Under the pieces are notes generated by a model. It saw only the letters and a program-made list of their open reading frames with translations. It was not told where the DNA came from and did no database searches. DNA of 56,539 nucleotides from Rhodococcus sp. (in: high G+C Gram-positive bacteria) (lineage in GTDB: Bacteria; Actinomycetota; Actinomycetes; Mycobacteriales; Mycobacteriaceae): contig SEEV01000005.1 of the NCBI GenBank assembly GCA_004211695.1, positions 1-56,539 on the forward strand. Reading direction: 5' to 3'. Below are positions 16,546-24,879 of the stretch, in pieces. Numbering within the stretch: position 1 is the stretch's first letter; the number at the start of each line of letters is the position of its first letter. The position numbers were made by a program, and so were the translations under genes.

Positions 16546-16778
16546 GAACCGATCTCATCGAGTTCGCCAGGAATTCCAATCCGAACCGCCAACCCTGCGA
16601 ACACCCAGGGCACGTGAAAACCGGCAGTATCTGCGCGGTCTGCGGAGAGTGGCTCCCGACCGCAGTGTGCCGGGAACGCGATTGTGGGTGGATCGTGGCC
16701 ATCGGTGAGGACACCATCATCGCGGCCGTCGAGCACTACCAACAGACCCGCCACCCGGTTCGGGTGTACACCGAATAG
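16542..16778 (+). CDS. Small Cys-rich protein coupled to the Rieske oxygenase
   Basis: A 78-residue protein overlapping the oxygenase stop codon by ATGA, hence translationally coupled. It carries CEHPGH, CAVCGEW and CRERDCGW, that is five or six Cys plus His residues able to bind zinc or an iron-sulfur cluster, followed by a helix (DTIIAAVEHYQQTRH). I do not recognise a family. It is not a standard Rieske ferredoxin: there is no CxH/CxxH pair with the usual spacing. Assembly factor, regulator and substrate adaptor are all possible. Confidence 0.7.
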   Translation: MRTDLIEFARNSNPNRQPCEHPGHVKTGSICAVCGEWLPTAVCRERDCGWIVAIGEDTIIAAVEHYQQTRHPVRVYTE

Positions 16779-16846
16779 CCCCCGCCGGCAATCCCGCTAC
16801 CTATTTCCTTCATCTCACAAACTCTTCAAACCAAGGAGCATTGTTC

Positions 16847-17920
16847 ATGCCTCGCAAGGTAATTGACGTACACGGCCACATCGTGGCCCCGTCGGAGCTC
16901 TACAGCTACCGTGAGTTCCTCATCGGCACCCGCGGTCACTACGGCCGCCGTCTCAAGGGCTTCTCCGAGGCGCGCGAGGGTATGAGCCACGGCCGGACCG
17001 GAGTCATCCCCCCGGAGGAGCTCGAGCACTTCGCCCGCGAGCACATCTCCTGGCTCGACCACGTAGGCACAGACGTGCAGCTGGTGTCGGCCCGCCCGTA
17101 CAGCCTCATGCACTCGGAGAAGCCGGCTCGCATCGTCCACTGGTGGGCACAGACGGTCAACGACGCCATCGCCACCCAGTCCGCCTTCTTCCCGGATCGC
17201 CTGCAGGGAATGGCCAACCTCCCGCTGGCATGGGGCGCCCCGATCGAAGACTGCTTCGACGAACTCGACCGTTGCATGAACGACCTGGGCTTCGTTGGTG
17301 TGCTCCTCAACCCCGATCCGAGCGAAGGCCGTGCACCGCAGGAGGTTCCGGGCTTGGGTGACGAGTACTGGTACCCGCTGTACGAGAAGCTCGTCGAGTA
17401 CGAGGCGCCACTCCTCGTGCACTCCGCCGGCTGTGTGTCGCTGCGTGAGAACCAGAGCCTGCACTTCATCTCCGAAGAGAGTGTGGCTGTGATGTCGCTC
17501 GTCCAGTCCGAGGCTTTCGAGCTGTTCCCTGACCTCAAGGTCGTCGTCCCCCACGGGGGCGGCGCGATTCCCTACCAGCTCGGACGCTTCCGCGGCACCT
17601 ACTGGGAGGGCACCGGCCGCACCGGCACCTTCGACGAGGCAGTCCGCAACTGCTACTACGACACCTCGCTCTACACCGAGGAGGCGCTGGACCTGCTCGT
17701 CAAGGCCATCGGCGCCGACCGGATCGTCCTGGGCACCGAGCGTCCCGGCGACGGCTCGCACAAGAAGACCACCACCGAAGGCTGGGCCGACGACATCGCG
17801 GCCGTGCTGCGGGGGCTGCCCGGCGCCGAGGAGAAGGGCCTGGATCAGATGCTCGGCGACACCGCCCTCGAAATCTTCCCGCGCCTGCGTAAGAATCTGG
17901 AAGCGGCAGGAGCGCTGTGA
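16847..17920 (+). CDS. LigJ/LigY-type amidohydrolase-superfamily enzyme (first copy)
   Basis: A 357-residue amidohydrolase with the features of the LigJ (4-oxalomesaconate hydratase)/LigY (C-C hydrolase) group: N-terminal metal motif DVHGH, LLNPDPSEG, YWYPLYEKLVE, LLVHSAG, VVPHGGGAIPYQLGRFRG, and LGTERPG, in which Glu replaces the usual strand-8 Asp, as I recall for LigJ. These enzymes act just after meta-cleavage of carboxylated catechols, adding water to or hydrolysing the product. Start at ATG 16847, eight bases after AAGGAG; an in-frame TTG at 16841 is less likely. Its stop overlaps the acyl-CoA dehydrogenase start (GTGA). Whether it is hydratase or hydrolase cannot be told. Confidence 0.8.
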   Translation: MPRKVIDVHGHIVAPSELYSYREFLIGTRGHYGRRLKGFSEAREGMSHGRTGVIPPEELEHFAREHISWLDHVGTDVQLVSARPYSLMHSEKPARIVHWWAQTVNDAIATQSAFFPDRLQGMANLPLAWGAPIEDCFDELDRCMNDLGFVGVLLNPDPSEGRAPQEVPGLGDEYWYPLYEKLVEYEAPLLVHSAGCVSLRENQSLHFISEESVAVMSLVQSEAFELFPDLKVVVPHGGGAIPYQLGRFRGTYWEGTGRTGTFDEAVRNCYYDTSLYTEEALDLLVKAIGADRIVLGTERPGDGSHKKTTTEGWADDIAAVLRGLPGAEEKGLDQMLGDTALEIFPRLRKNLEAAGAL

Positions 17921-19083
17921 CCAGCATCCTCGAACCGTCCGTCGACACCGCCGAACGCGACTCACTGATTCAGTTGGTCCGTGATTTCGCGCGCAGCGAG
18001 GTCGCCCCTCGGGTCCAGGCGTACGACGAGGCGGAGTCGATTCCCCTCGACCTTCTCCAGCAGATGGCGAGCCTCGGCTTCTTCGGTGGGGTGGTCCCCG
18101 TCGAATGGGGCGGTATGGGTCTCGATCACCTGACCTTCTCGATGATCATCGAGGAGATCTCGCGGGTCGATCACTGCCTGGGTGTCTTCATGAGCATGCC
18201 GTCCGCCCTCGTCGGCGGCGGCCTGCTCGCCTTCGGCACCGACGAGCAGAAGGAGCAGTGGCTGCGCCCACTCGCCGAGGGCCAGATCTTCGGCGGCGCC
18301 GGCGTGACCGAACCGCGCTCGGGCAGTGACGTCGCCGGTACCGAGACGCGGTACAAGCGGACCGGGGACGGCTTCGTACTCAATGGTGCGAAGGCATGGA
18401 TCACCAACCTCGACAAAGCCTCCTTCTTCGTGACCTTCGCGACCAACGATCCCTCACTGGGTAAGAAGGGGCTCTCGGCGTTCATCGTTCCCGCCGACAC
18501 GCCGGGTGTCATCAAGAACCCGATGCGCAACAAACTCGGATTCCGGCCGCTGTGCAGCGGTGACCTGGTGCTCGACAATGTCCAACTCGGTCCCGACGCC
18601 CTCCTCGGCGAGGAAGGCGACGGCTTCACGGTCGCGATGACCGCCGTCGAGCGCGGCAGACTTGCCGTCGCCTCACGTGCGGTGGGACTCGCCCAGTCCT
18701 GCCTGGACGCATCGGTGCAATACGCGAAGGAACGCATCGTCTTCGGAAAGCCGATCAGCAGCTTTCAGATGACCCAGCAGAAGATCGCCAACATGGCGGT
18801 CTCGATCGAGGCGGCCCGGCTGCTGACGAACAAGTGCGCAACCGAGATGGAGACCGGAAGCCGCGCGCGGATCGAAGCCAGCATGGCGAAGATGTTTGCG
18901 AGCGACGCCGCACAGGCGGCGGCCACCGATGCGGTTCAGATCCACGGTGCCTACGGTGTCTCCGAGGAATATGGGGTCGCCCGGGCCTATCGCGATGCGA
19001 AGGTATTCCAAATCGTCGAGGGCACCAACGACATCCACCGTCTTCTCATCTCCCGTGATGCGATCAGCAGGGGAGGTCTGTGA
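17917..19083 (+). CDS. Acyl-CoA dehydrogenase
   Basis: A 388-residue FAD-dependent acyl-CoA dehydrogenase. It has the signature GGAGVTEPRSGSDVAG (about residue 127), the FAD-binding QIHGAYGVSEEYGVARAYRD, and the catalytic glutamate in IVEGTNDIHR near the C-terminus. The enzyme would form an alpha,beta-unsaturated CoA ester. GTG start overlapping the amidohydrolase stop, and a GTGA overlap to the acyl-CoA synthetase that follows. The pair suggests activation and desaturation of a short or phenylpropanoid-type side chain. This is inference from context; length and motifs alone do not set the chain specificity. Confidence 0.9.
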   Translation: MTSILEPSVDTAERDSLIQLVRDFARSEVAPRVQAYDEAESIPLDLLQQMASLGFFGGVVPVEWGGMGLDHLTFSMIIEEISRVDHCLGVFMSMPSALVGGGLLAFGTDEQKEQWLRPLAEGQIFGGAGVTEPRSGSDVAGTETRYKRTGDGFVLNGAKAWITNLDKASFFVTFATNDPSLGKKGLSAFIVPADTPGVIKNPMRNKLGFRPLCSGDLVLDNVQLGPDALLGEEGDGFTVAMTAVERGRLAVASRAVGLAQSCLDASVQYAKERIVFGKPISSFQMTQQKIANMAVSIEAARLLTNKCATEMETGSRARIEASMAKMFASDAAQAAATDAVQIHGAYGVSEEYGVARAYRDAKVFQIVEGTNDIHRLLISRDAISRGGL

Positions 19084-21167
19084 CCGTGACCGCAACAGTT
19101 CCCCGGACCGGTACGTGGGGTGAATCGAGTACACGCGACCTTCTCGCACCGCTCGAATTGCCCTTCGTCACCAGCGTGCGGGTCACCCACAGCGACGAAG
19201 CGATCGAGACGGCTCTGCGTCTCGGCGGGACAGTCGTGCTCAAAGCTGTGTCCGACGAGGTGGTCCACAAGACGGACGCCGGGCTGGTGGAACTGAAACT
19301 ATCCACCTCGGACGAGGTTCGTGCGGCGTACGAGCGTCTGGACCAGAAGATCTCGGCGCTCGGTCTCGCCGACGCCGGCATCGTGGTCCAGGAGATGGCG
19401 CCGGAGGGCACCGATCTGTTCGTCGGATGGAACCGGGACGCCACCTTCGGCCCAATTCTCATCGTCGGGCTCGGCGGAGTCACGGTCGAGTTGTTCCGAG
19501 ACGTGGCCCGTCACCCGGCGCCGGTCACGGCCGAGCAAGCAGCAACGATGTTGGACTCCCTGGTGTCCTCGCGACTACTTCAGGGGTTTCGCGGGGCGCC
19601 GGAGGTCGACACCGCACAATTCTGCGGAATCGTCGCGCGAGTGAGCAGGCTCGCGGTCGAGGCTCCGGAGATCGCGGAACTGGATCTGAACCCGGTTCGA
19701 ATCCTTCCGGACGGCCGGTGCCTGGTCCTCGACGCCAGCGCAGTCGTCTTGCCTGTGCAGGACTCCACCACTCCCGCCGCCCCCGGACCAGACCTGACCA
19801 CGCTGTTCCGGCCCCGATCGATCGCCGTGGTCGGTGCCTCTCGGGCACCGGATCGTCCGGGAGGGAAAGTGATTCGGGCACTGCGGCGCAACGGTTTCCG
19901 CGGACCGCTGTACCCAGTCAACCCGGCCGGCGGAGAGATCGACGGGCTCCCTGTGGTGCGGGGTATCGACGAACTCGTCAATACCCCGGAGCTGGTGTGC
20001 ATCGCGCTCCCGGCCTCAGCCAGCATCGCCGCGGTCCGCGAGTGCGTCGCACGAGGCGTTCGCGCCGTGATGGTGTTCGCCTCCGGATTCGGGGAAGTGG
20101 GGGCGGAAGGTGCCGCCCTCGACGCCGAACTGCGTGACGCCGTCGAAGGCTCCGAGACGCTCCTGTGCGGCCCGAACACCATCGGGATCGTCAGTGCGCA
20201 CCACAAGATGGCGGCGACGTTCTCGCAAGCAATCGACAGGTTCCCCGACACCCCGTCGGGGGTCTGCCTCGTCGCCCAGAGCGGCGCCGTCGCCGGCAGC
20301 CTCGTCTCACGCGAGATCTCCGACGGCTACAGCATCGGCGACTGGGTCACCGTAGGCAACCAAACCGATCTCGATGTGGCGGACTACATCAGCTACCTCG
20401 CAGGTCTCGACACCACGCGATCCATCGCGGTCTTCCTCGAGGGGGTCTCCGACGGTGCCGCCTTCCGCCGGGCACTGCACACCGCACGAGATGCCGGCAT
20501 CCCAGTCACCGTCTTCAAGACCGGCGTCACCGCTGCCGGCCAACGCGCAGTCGCCTCACACTCCGGTGCTTTGGCCGGCAGTCAAGACGCCTACCGAGCC
20601 GTATTGGAGGAGGCGGGCGCCATCCAGGTCGAGGAAATGAGCCAGCTCCTCGAAGTCGCCTCCACTCTCGCGGACTACCCGACTCCACGGGGCCGGCGGG
20701 CCGCGGTCATCACGACATCCGGAGGCGCGGGCAGCGCCACCGCGGATCTGCTGACATTGAACGATCTGGACACAGCAGAATTCACCGACGGCACCGCCCA
20801 AGCCCTCGCTGGTCTTCTGCCCAAGTTCGCCAGCGTCGCCAATCCTCTCGACATCACCGCCGAGGGAGCCTTCACACCCGGCCTGTTCACCGAGGTCATC
20901 GACGTCGTCGCCGTCGATCCGCACGTGGACGCGGTCTGCATCGTCCTCACCAGCATCACCGGCAACGACGCCGTACGGGTCGCCAACGAAATCGCAGCGG
21001 CGAGGTCACGTTCGGATGTACCGATCCTCGTGACCTGGCTCGTTGCCCGCCCACTGGCGGAGGCGGGGATGACCACTCTGGCGTCGTCCGGAATCCGGGT
21101 CTTCATCGAGCCCGCCCGGATGGCCGCCGCGCTCCGCCACCTGACGAAAGGAACCTCACGTGTCTGA
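19080..21167 (+). CDS. ADP-forming acyl-CoA synthetase, fused subunits, ATP-grasp first
   Basis: A 695-residue nucleoside-diphosphate-forming acyl-CoA synthetase. Residues 1-225 form an ATP-grasp domain (GGTVVLKAVSDEVVHKTDAGLVEL, ending ELDLNPVRIL). A CoA-binding Rossmann domain starts near 240 (FRPRSIAVVGASRAPDRPGG), followed by succinyl-CoA-ligase-like domains with LVAQSGAVAG, GNQTDLDVADY and the active-site region SHSGALAGS. The ATP-grasp domain lies at the N-terminus, not the C-terminus. Family members include acetate-CoA ligases and the feruloyl-CoA synthetase FerA. The neighbouring acyl-CoA dehydrogenase would act next. GTG start with GTGA overlap. Confidence 0.85.
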   Translation: MTVTATVPRTGTWGESSTRDLLAPLELPFVTSVRVTHSDEAIETALRLGGTVVLKAVSDEVVHKTDAGLVELKLSTSDEVRAAYERLDQKISALGLADAGIVVQEMAPEGTDLFVGWNRDATFGPILIVGLGGVTVELFRDVARHPAPVTAEQAATMLDSLVSSRLLQGFRGAPEVDTAQFCGIVARVSRLAVEAPEIAELDLNPVRILPDGRCLVLDASAVVLPVQDSTTPAAPGPDLTTLFRPRSIAVVGASRAPDRPGGKVIRALRRNGFRGPLYPVNPAGGEIDGLPVVRGIDELVNTPELVCIALPASASIAAVRECVARGVRAVMVFASGFGEVGAEGAALDAELRDAVEGSETLLCGPNTIGIVSAHHKMAATFSQAIDRFPDTPSGVCLVAQSGAVAGSLVSREISDGYSIGDWVTVGNQTDLDVADYISYLAGLDTTRSIAVFLEGVSDGAAFRRALHTARDAGIPVTVFKTGVTAAGQRAVASHSGALAGSQDAYRAVLEEAGAIQVEEMSQLLEVASTLADYPTPRGRRAAVITTSGGAGSATADLLTLNDLDTAEFTDGTAQALAGLLPKFASVANPLDITAEGAFTPGLFTEVIDVVAVDPHVDAVCIVLTSITGNDAVRVANEIAAARSRSDVPILVTWLVARPLAEAGMTTLASSGIRVFIEPARMAAALRHLTKGTSRV

Positions 21168-21927
21168 CTCCGCCGATATCCGAGCCCTGCGGGAATCCGT
21201 TGCGCTGTCCTGCCGGATCCTCGCGGCGACTGGCTGCGTGCGGGAGATCACCGGGCACGTAAGCATGCGTGTCCCCGACAGCGACATGTTCCTCGTCCGG
21301 TGCCGCCCACCACACGATCCCGGCGTCCAGTTCACCATCGCCGATGACATCCACATCGTCGATCTGGAATCGACGAACGCTGACCTCCCGGGCGGCTATG
21401 CGTTGCCAGGCGAGTGGCCCATCCACACCGAGATCTACCGCAAACGGCCCGATGTGGGTGCGGTCGTCCACGGCCACCCACGGTCGTCCCTGCTCGTCGG
21501 AATACTGGGATTGCCGCTGACTCCGACCATCGGGGCTTACGATCCCGGCGCAATGGAACTTGCGGTTCGCGGCGTGCCGATCTACGAACGGGCAGTCTTG
21601 ATCGACCGCCCGGAGCGTGGCGGGGAGTTGGCCGCCGCGATGGACGACAAGGACGTGTGTCTTCTGCGAGGCCATGGCGTGGTCTCGGTCGGAGCGACCC
21701 TGCAGGAAGCCACAGTGCGGGCGATCAAGCTCGAAACCCTTGCCGACCTGACGCTCTCGACCTACGCGATACCCGGCGCCGAACCGGCCGTGCTGACCCA
21801 AGCCGACGCCGAAGACGTTTCCGGCTTCGTCAACAGCCGTAAAGCCGCTCTGACCTACGCGGAGTGGACATGGGATTACTACCGTCACTCGCTCGGATCC
21901 GCCGCCGACGTGAGTGTCCGGCTGTAA
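21160..21927 (+). CDS. Class II aldolase/adducin-fold protein, possible aromatic decarboxylase
   Basis: A 255-residue class II aldolase-fold protein. The zinc ligands are intact: GHPRSS gives two His spaced HxH (VVHGHP, about residue 106) and LRGHGVVSVG gives the third (about residue 170). An upstream EITGHVSMR segment binds substrate. Relatives include fuculose-phosphate aldolases and the dihydroxyphthalate decarboxylase PhtC. In this operon a decarboxylase acting on a dihydroxylated aromatic acid is a good candidate role, but that is inference. The GTG at 21160 follows AAAGGA and overlaps the upstream stop by 8 bases. Confidence 0.8.
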   Translation: MSDSADIRALRESVALSCRILAATGCVREITGHVSMRVPDSDMFLVRCRPPHDPGVQFTIADDIHIVDLESTNADLPGGYALPGEWPIHTEIYRKRPDVGAVVHGHPRSSLLVGILGLPLTPTIGAYDPGAMELAVRGVPIYERAVLIDRPERGGELAAAMDDKDVCLLRGHGVVSVGATLQEATVRAIKLETLADLTLSTYAIPGAEPAVLTQADAEDVSGFVNSRKAALTYAEWTWDYYRHSLGSAADVSVRL

Positions 21928-21962
21928 GCCGGACAAATCAACCAGATTAGAAGGGATTACAC

Positions 21963-22934
21963 ATGGCGTACATTGTCGGCGGCGCGGGAGTGTCACACAG
22001 CCCGCAGCTGTCAATCGAACCCGGCGGGTGGCGCGCACACGGTGACCTCGAGCAGCCGCATCTGAAGGAACTCAATCTTCCGTCGTCACCACGCACACCC
22101 GAAGAACTCGCGCGGGAGATCGAGTTTCGACAGATGGAGGCCCGCCACCAGGCATGCCAGGAAGCGCTCGAGCGCACGCGCGATGAACTGCTCGAGATGA
22201 AACCCGATGTCCTCCTGGTCGTTGGTGACGATCAGCGCGAGCTCTTCCTCGACGACATCATGCCGGCGGTCGCGATCTTCCGTGGCGAGTCCCTCGACGA
22301 TCGTCCCCCGGGAATGGAGGTCTATCCGAAAACCATGGAATCGGCGTATGAGTACTACCACGCCGATGAGGAAGAGACCTACCGCACCGTTCCCGAATTG
22401 GGCCAGCATCTCGTCGAGCACCTCGTCGAAAACGGATTCGACATCGCCCAGTTCAGCGAGCAGCCCACCGGCCGCAGCCTCGGACACGCATTCACCTTCA
22501 TCTACCGCCGGCTCTTCGAGGGATTGCCCCGCCTGCCGCTGGCCCCGATCATGCTCAACACCTACTATCCCCCGAACCAGCCCACACCGCGGCGGTGCGT
22601 CGAACTCGGGCAGGGACTCCGCGCCGCCATCGAAAGCTGGGACTCCGACCTGCGCGTCGCTCTCATTGCATCCGGTGGACTCACGCACCCCATCATCGAC
22701 GAGGGCCTCGACCGGGGTCTTCTCAGCGCCCTCGAACGCCACGACCACGAGGCACTGGCGCAGATCCCGGTCGCAGGCCTGACCGAGGGAAGCTCTGAGA
22801 TCCGTAACTGGATCGTCGTCGGTGCAGCGCTCGAGGACACCACCGCCAAGGTCGTCGACTACATCCCCGCCTACCGGTCCACAGTTGGATCCGGCTGCGG
22901 CATGGGATTTTTGACGTGGACGAGATCGCTGTGA
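21963..22934 (+). CDS. LigB-type extradiol ring-cleavage dioxygenase, single subunit
   Basis: A 323-residue class III extradiol dioxygenase. Recognisable active-site elements are GVSHSPQL (first His ligand), the catalytic His in SGGLTHP (about residue 238) and the Glu ligand in SSEIRNWI (about residue 278). Where LigB has NDH, this protein has GDDQ (about residue 89), so the second His ligand appears to be Gln; I believe this occurs in related LigZ-like proteins, but it deserves checking. No LigA subunit gene is nearby, so it should act alone, as LigZ and DesZ do. It would cleave the catecholic product of the upstream oxygenase. Ribosome site AGAAGGGATTAC. Confidence 0.85.
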   Translation: MAYIVGGAGVSHSPQLSIEPGGWRAHGDLEQPHLKELNLPSSPRTPEELAREIEFRQMEARHQACQEALERTRDELLEMKPDVLLVVGDDQRELFLDDIMPAVAIFRGESLDDRPPGMEVYPKTMESAYEYYHADEEETYRTVPELGQHLVEHLVENGFDIAQFSEQPTGRSLGHAFTFIYRRLFEGLPRLPLAPIMLNTYYPPNQPTPRRCVELGQGLRAAIESWDSDLRVALIASGGLTHPIIDEGLDRGLLSALERHDHEALAQIPVAGLTEGSSEIRNWIVVGAALEDTTAKVVDYIPAYRSTVGSGCGMGFLTWTRSL

Positions 22935-23590
22935 ACAGCTACCGTGATCGCCTACTCGACCTCGACGCATGCGTAGTGTCCGATGCCCTCGACACGCTCG
23001 GGCTGACCGGTGGGGTCGCAGGGTTACGCCCGGTCTGGGAGGGCAGCCGCACGGCGGGCCGAGTCGTCACGATGCGCACGGTCCCCGCCGACGGACGAAC
23101 GAGTAGTCGGCATCTAGGTACCGCGGCGATCGAGCGGGCCGACGCCGGCGATGTCATCGTCGTTCAGCAAGAGCACGGAGGCACACCCACCGCCGGCTCG
23201 TGGGGCGGGCTGCTCGCCCAAGCCGCCGTCATCAAAGGCGTCGGCGGGGTCATCGTCGACGGCGCCTGCCGCGACGTAGACGAGATCCGCGAACTGAGAC
23301 TGCCGGTGTCCGCGCTCACCACCGTGCCGTTCACCGCGCGTGGACGCTTCGTCGAGGACAGCGTCGGTGACCCGGTACAGATCCACGGCGTCACCGTCAC
23401 CGACGGCGACTACGTCATCGCCGACGGCAGCGGCGTCACCTTTGTCGCCGCGTCGGACATCGACAGGGTCCTCACGACGGCCGAACGGCTGGTGGCAAAG
23501 GAACGCCTCATGACCGAGGACCTGAGGCAAGGCCTGTTGCCATCACAGGTCATGGGACGCAACTACGAGGAGATGCTCAATGCCGGCTGA
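22931..23590 (+). CDS. RraA-family aldolase (CHA/HMG aldolase-like), copy 1
   Basis: A 219-residue RraA-family protein with the aldolase motif G-x(20)-R-D: WGGLLAQAAVIKGVGGVIVDGACRD. The Arg binds pyruvate enolate and the Asp a divalent metal. Bacterial relatives cleave 4-carboxy-4-hydroxy-2-oxoadipate or 4-hydroxy-4-methyl-2-oxoglutarate to pyruvate plus oxaloacetate or pyruvate, and also decarboxylate oxaloacetate. Start taken at GTG 22931 (GTGA overlap with the dioxygenase stop); GTG 22916 is an alternative. It overlaps copy 2 by 11 bases. Confidence 0.8.
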   Translation: MNSYRDRLLDLDACVVSDALDTLGLTGGVAGLRPVWEGSRTAGRVVTMRTVPADGRTSSRHLGTAAIERADAGDVIVVQQEHGGTPTAGSWGGLLAQAAVIKGVGGVIVDGACRDVDEIRELRLPVSALTTVPFTARGRFVEDSVGDPVQIHGVTVTDGDYVIADGSGVTFVAASDIDRVLTTAERLVAKERLMTEDLRQGLLPSQVMGRNYEEMLNAG

Positions 23591-24275
23591 CGAAACAACC
23601 ACTTTGACCCTGCCCGACGTCACACTGCTCACCCGGGTCGGTGCAATCAGCACCTCGACCCTGTCGGATGCGTTGGACAAGCTCGGCCTGCCGGGTGCCG
23701 TCCCAGGCATCCAGCCGTTCGACCCGAGCTTCCGGCTCTGCGGGCCGGCGTTCACCGGACAGTACGAACCGGTCGACGAGAATGGTGGCACTGTCGGCGA
23801 CTTCATCGATGACGTCGCCCCCGGCGAGGTCGTCGTGCTCAACAACGAAGGCCGGCTCGACTGCACCGTCTGGGGAGACATCATGACCTACGTCGCCTCC
23901 TCCCGCGGAATCGCCGGAACGGTCATCGACGGTGTCTGCCGCGACGTCGCACCGAGCCTGGAACTGAAGTACCCGGTCTTCACCAGAGGCCGGAACATGC
24001 AGACCGGCAAGGACAGGGTGCGGCTGTCGGCAACCGGGGTACCGGTCGCCCTCGGAAACGTCATCGTGCACCCCGGTGACCTCGTCGTCGCGGACGCCGA
24101 CGGTGTGGTCGTGTTGGCGACGGCCGAGGTCGAACGCGTCCTCACCGTCGCCGAGGCCATCGAGAATGCCGAAGAACGCATCCGCCTTGCAGTCGCTGGC
24201 GGAGCGCGCCTCGACCACGCCCGCGCGCAGGCGGGCTATCACCACCTGCAAACCGCCAACGAGGAAACGCGATGA
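23580..24275 (+). CDS. RraA-family aldolase (CHA/HMG aldolase-like), copy 2
   Basis: A 231-residue RraA-family protein with the full motif WGDIMTYVASSRGIAGTVIDG and CRDV, so the catalytic Arg-Asp pair is intact. The N-terminal helix STSTLSDALDKLGLPG is typical of the family. The C-terminal extension (LDHARAQAGYHHLQ) is typical of active LigK/GalC-type aldolases, which carry extra residues at this end. It is the most canonical of the three copies. It overlaps copies 1 and 3, which implies balanced synthesis and possibly mixed trimers or hexamers. Confidence 0.8.
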   Translation: MPADETTTLTLPDVTLLTRVGAISTSTLSDALDKLGLPGAVPGIQPFDPSFRLCGPAFTGQYEPVDENGGTVGDFIDDVAPGEVVVLNNEGRLDCTVWGDIMTYVASSRGIAGTVIDGVCRDVAPSLELKYPVFTRGRNMQTGKDRVRLSATGVPVALGNVIVHPGDLVVADADGVVVLATAEVERVLTVAEAIENAEERIRLAVAGGARLDHARAQAGYHHLQTANEETR

Positions 24276-24874
24276 CCACTCTGTCTCCGGCCCTGCGGGA
24301 ACTCGGTGCCGCCTCACTCCACGAGTCCGGCGCCACCCCGCTGCCCCCGCGGATCCGACCGCTCGATCCGGCATGGCGGATCTGCGGCCGCGCCTTCACT
24401 GTCGACCTCACACCGGGGCACAACATCTGGCTCCACCGCGCACTCTATGCCGCCCAGCCGGGAGACGTACTCGTCGCCGCTGCCGACACCGACATCGAGT
24501 ACGGCTACTGGGGCGACATCCTGGCCCATGCCGCGGCTGAACGTGGAATTGCCGGCTTGGTGATCGACGGTTCGGTCCGAGACTCGATCGACCTCAAATC
24601 CATCGGGTTCCCGGTGTTCGCACGGGGACTGTGCGTGCGAGGAACCGGCAAAGATGCCACGTCGGGGGGCTTCGACGTCTCGATCCAGCTCGGCTCGACG
24701 ACAGTGCATCCGGGCGACATCATCGTCGGTGACGCCGACGGTGTGGTTGCCATCGATGCCGGCCAGGTCAAAGCCGTCGTCGAGCGGGCACTGCAGCGGG
24801 AACGGTCCGAGGAGCAGATCCGTACCCGGATCACGGCGGGCGAGACCACACTCGACATCTACGGGCTGAGCTGA
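24272..24874 (+). CDS. RraA-family aldolase-like protein, copy 3
   Basis: A 200-residue RraA-family protein, shorter at the N-terminus than the other two. The motif YWGDILAHAAAERGIAGLVIDG is followed by SVRDS, so Arg and Asp are retained but the neighbouring Cys of copies 1 and 2 (CRD) is Val. Because the N-terminal helix that usually precedes the substrate pocket is reduced (MTTLSPALRELGAASLHESG), it may have a different substrate or a structural role. ATGA overlap with copy 2. Confidence 0.75.
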   Translation: MTTLSPALRELGAASLHESGATPLPPRIRPLDPAWRICGRAFTVDLTPGHNIWLHRALYAAQPGDVLVAAADTDIEYGYWGDILAHAAAERGIAGLVIDGSVRDSIDLKSIGFPVFARGLCVRGTGKDATSGGFDVSIQLGSTTVHPGDIIVGDADGVVAIDAGQVKAVVERALQRERSEEQIRTRITAGETTLDIYGLS

Positions 24875-24879
24875 CCGAC

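Noticed and set aside
16542..16778. Rieske-type ferredoxin for the oxygenase
   Set aside because: The Cys/His spacing does not give a CxH...CxxH pair, and the PDR-type reductase at 31130 already carries its own ferredoxin domain.
21963..22934. LigAB two-subunit protocatechuate 4,5-dioxygenase
   Set aside because: No small LigA subunit gene or LigA domain is found nearby; the protein resembles single-subunit LigZ-like enzymes.
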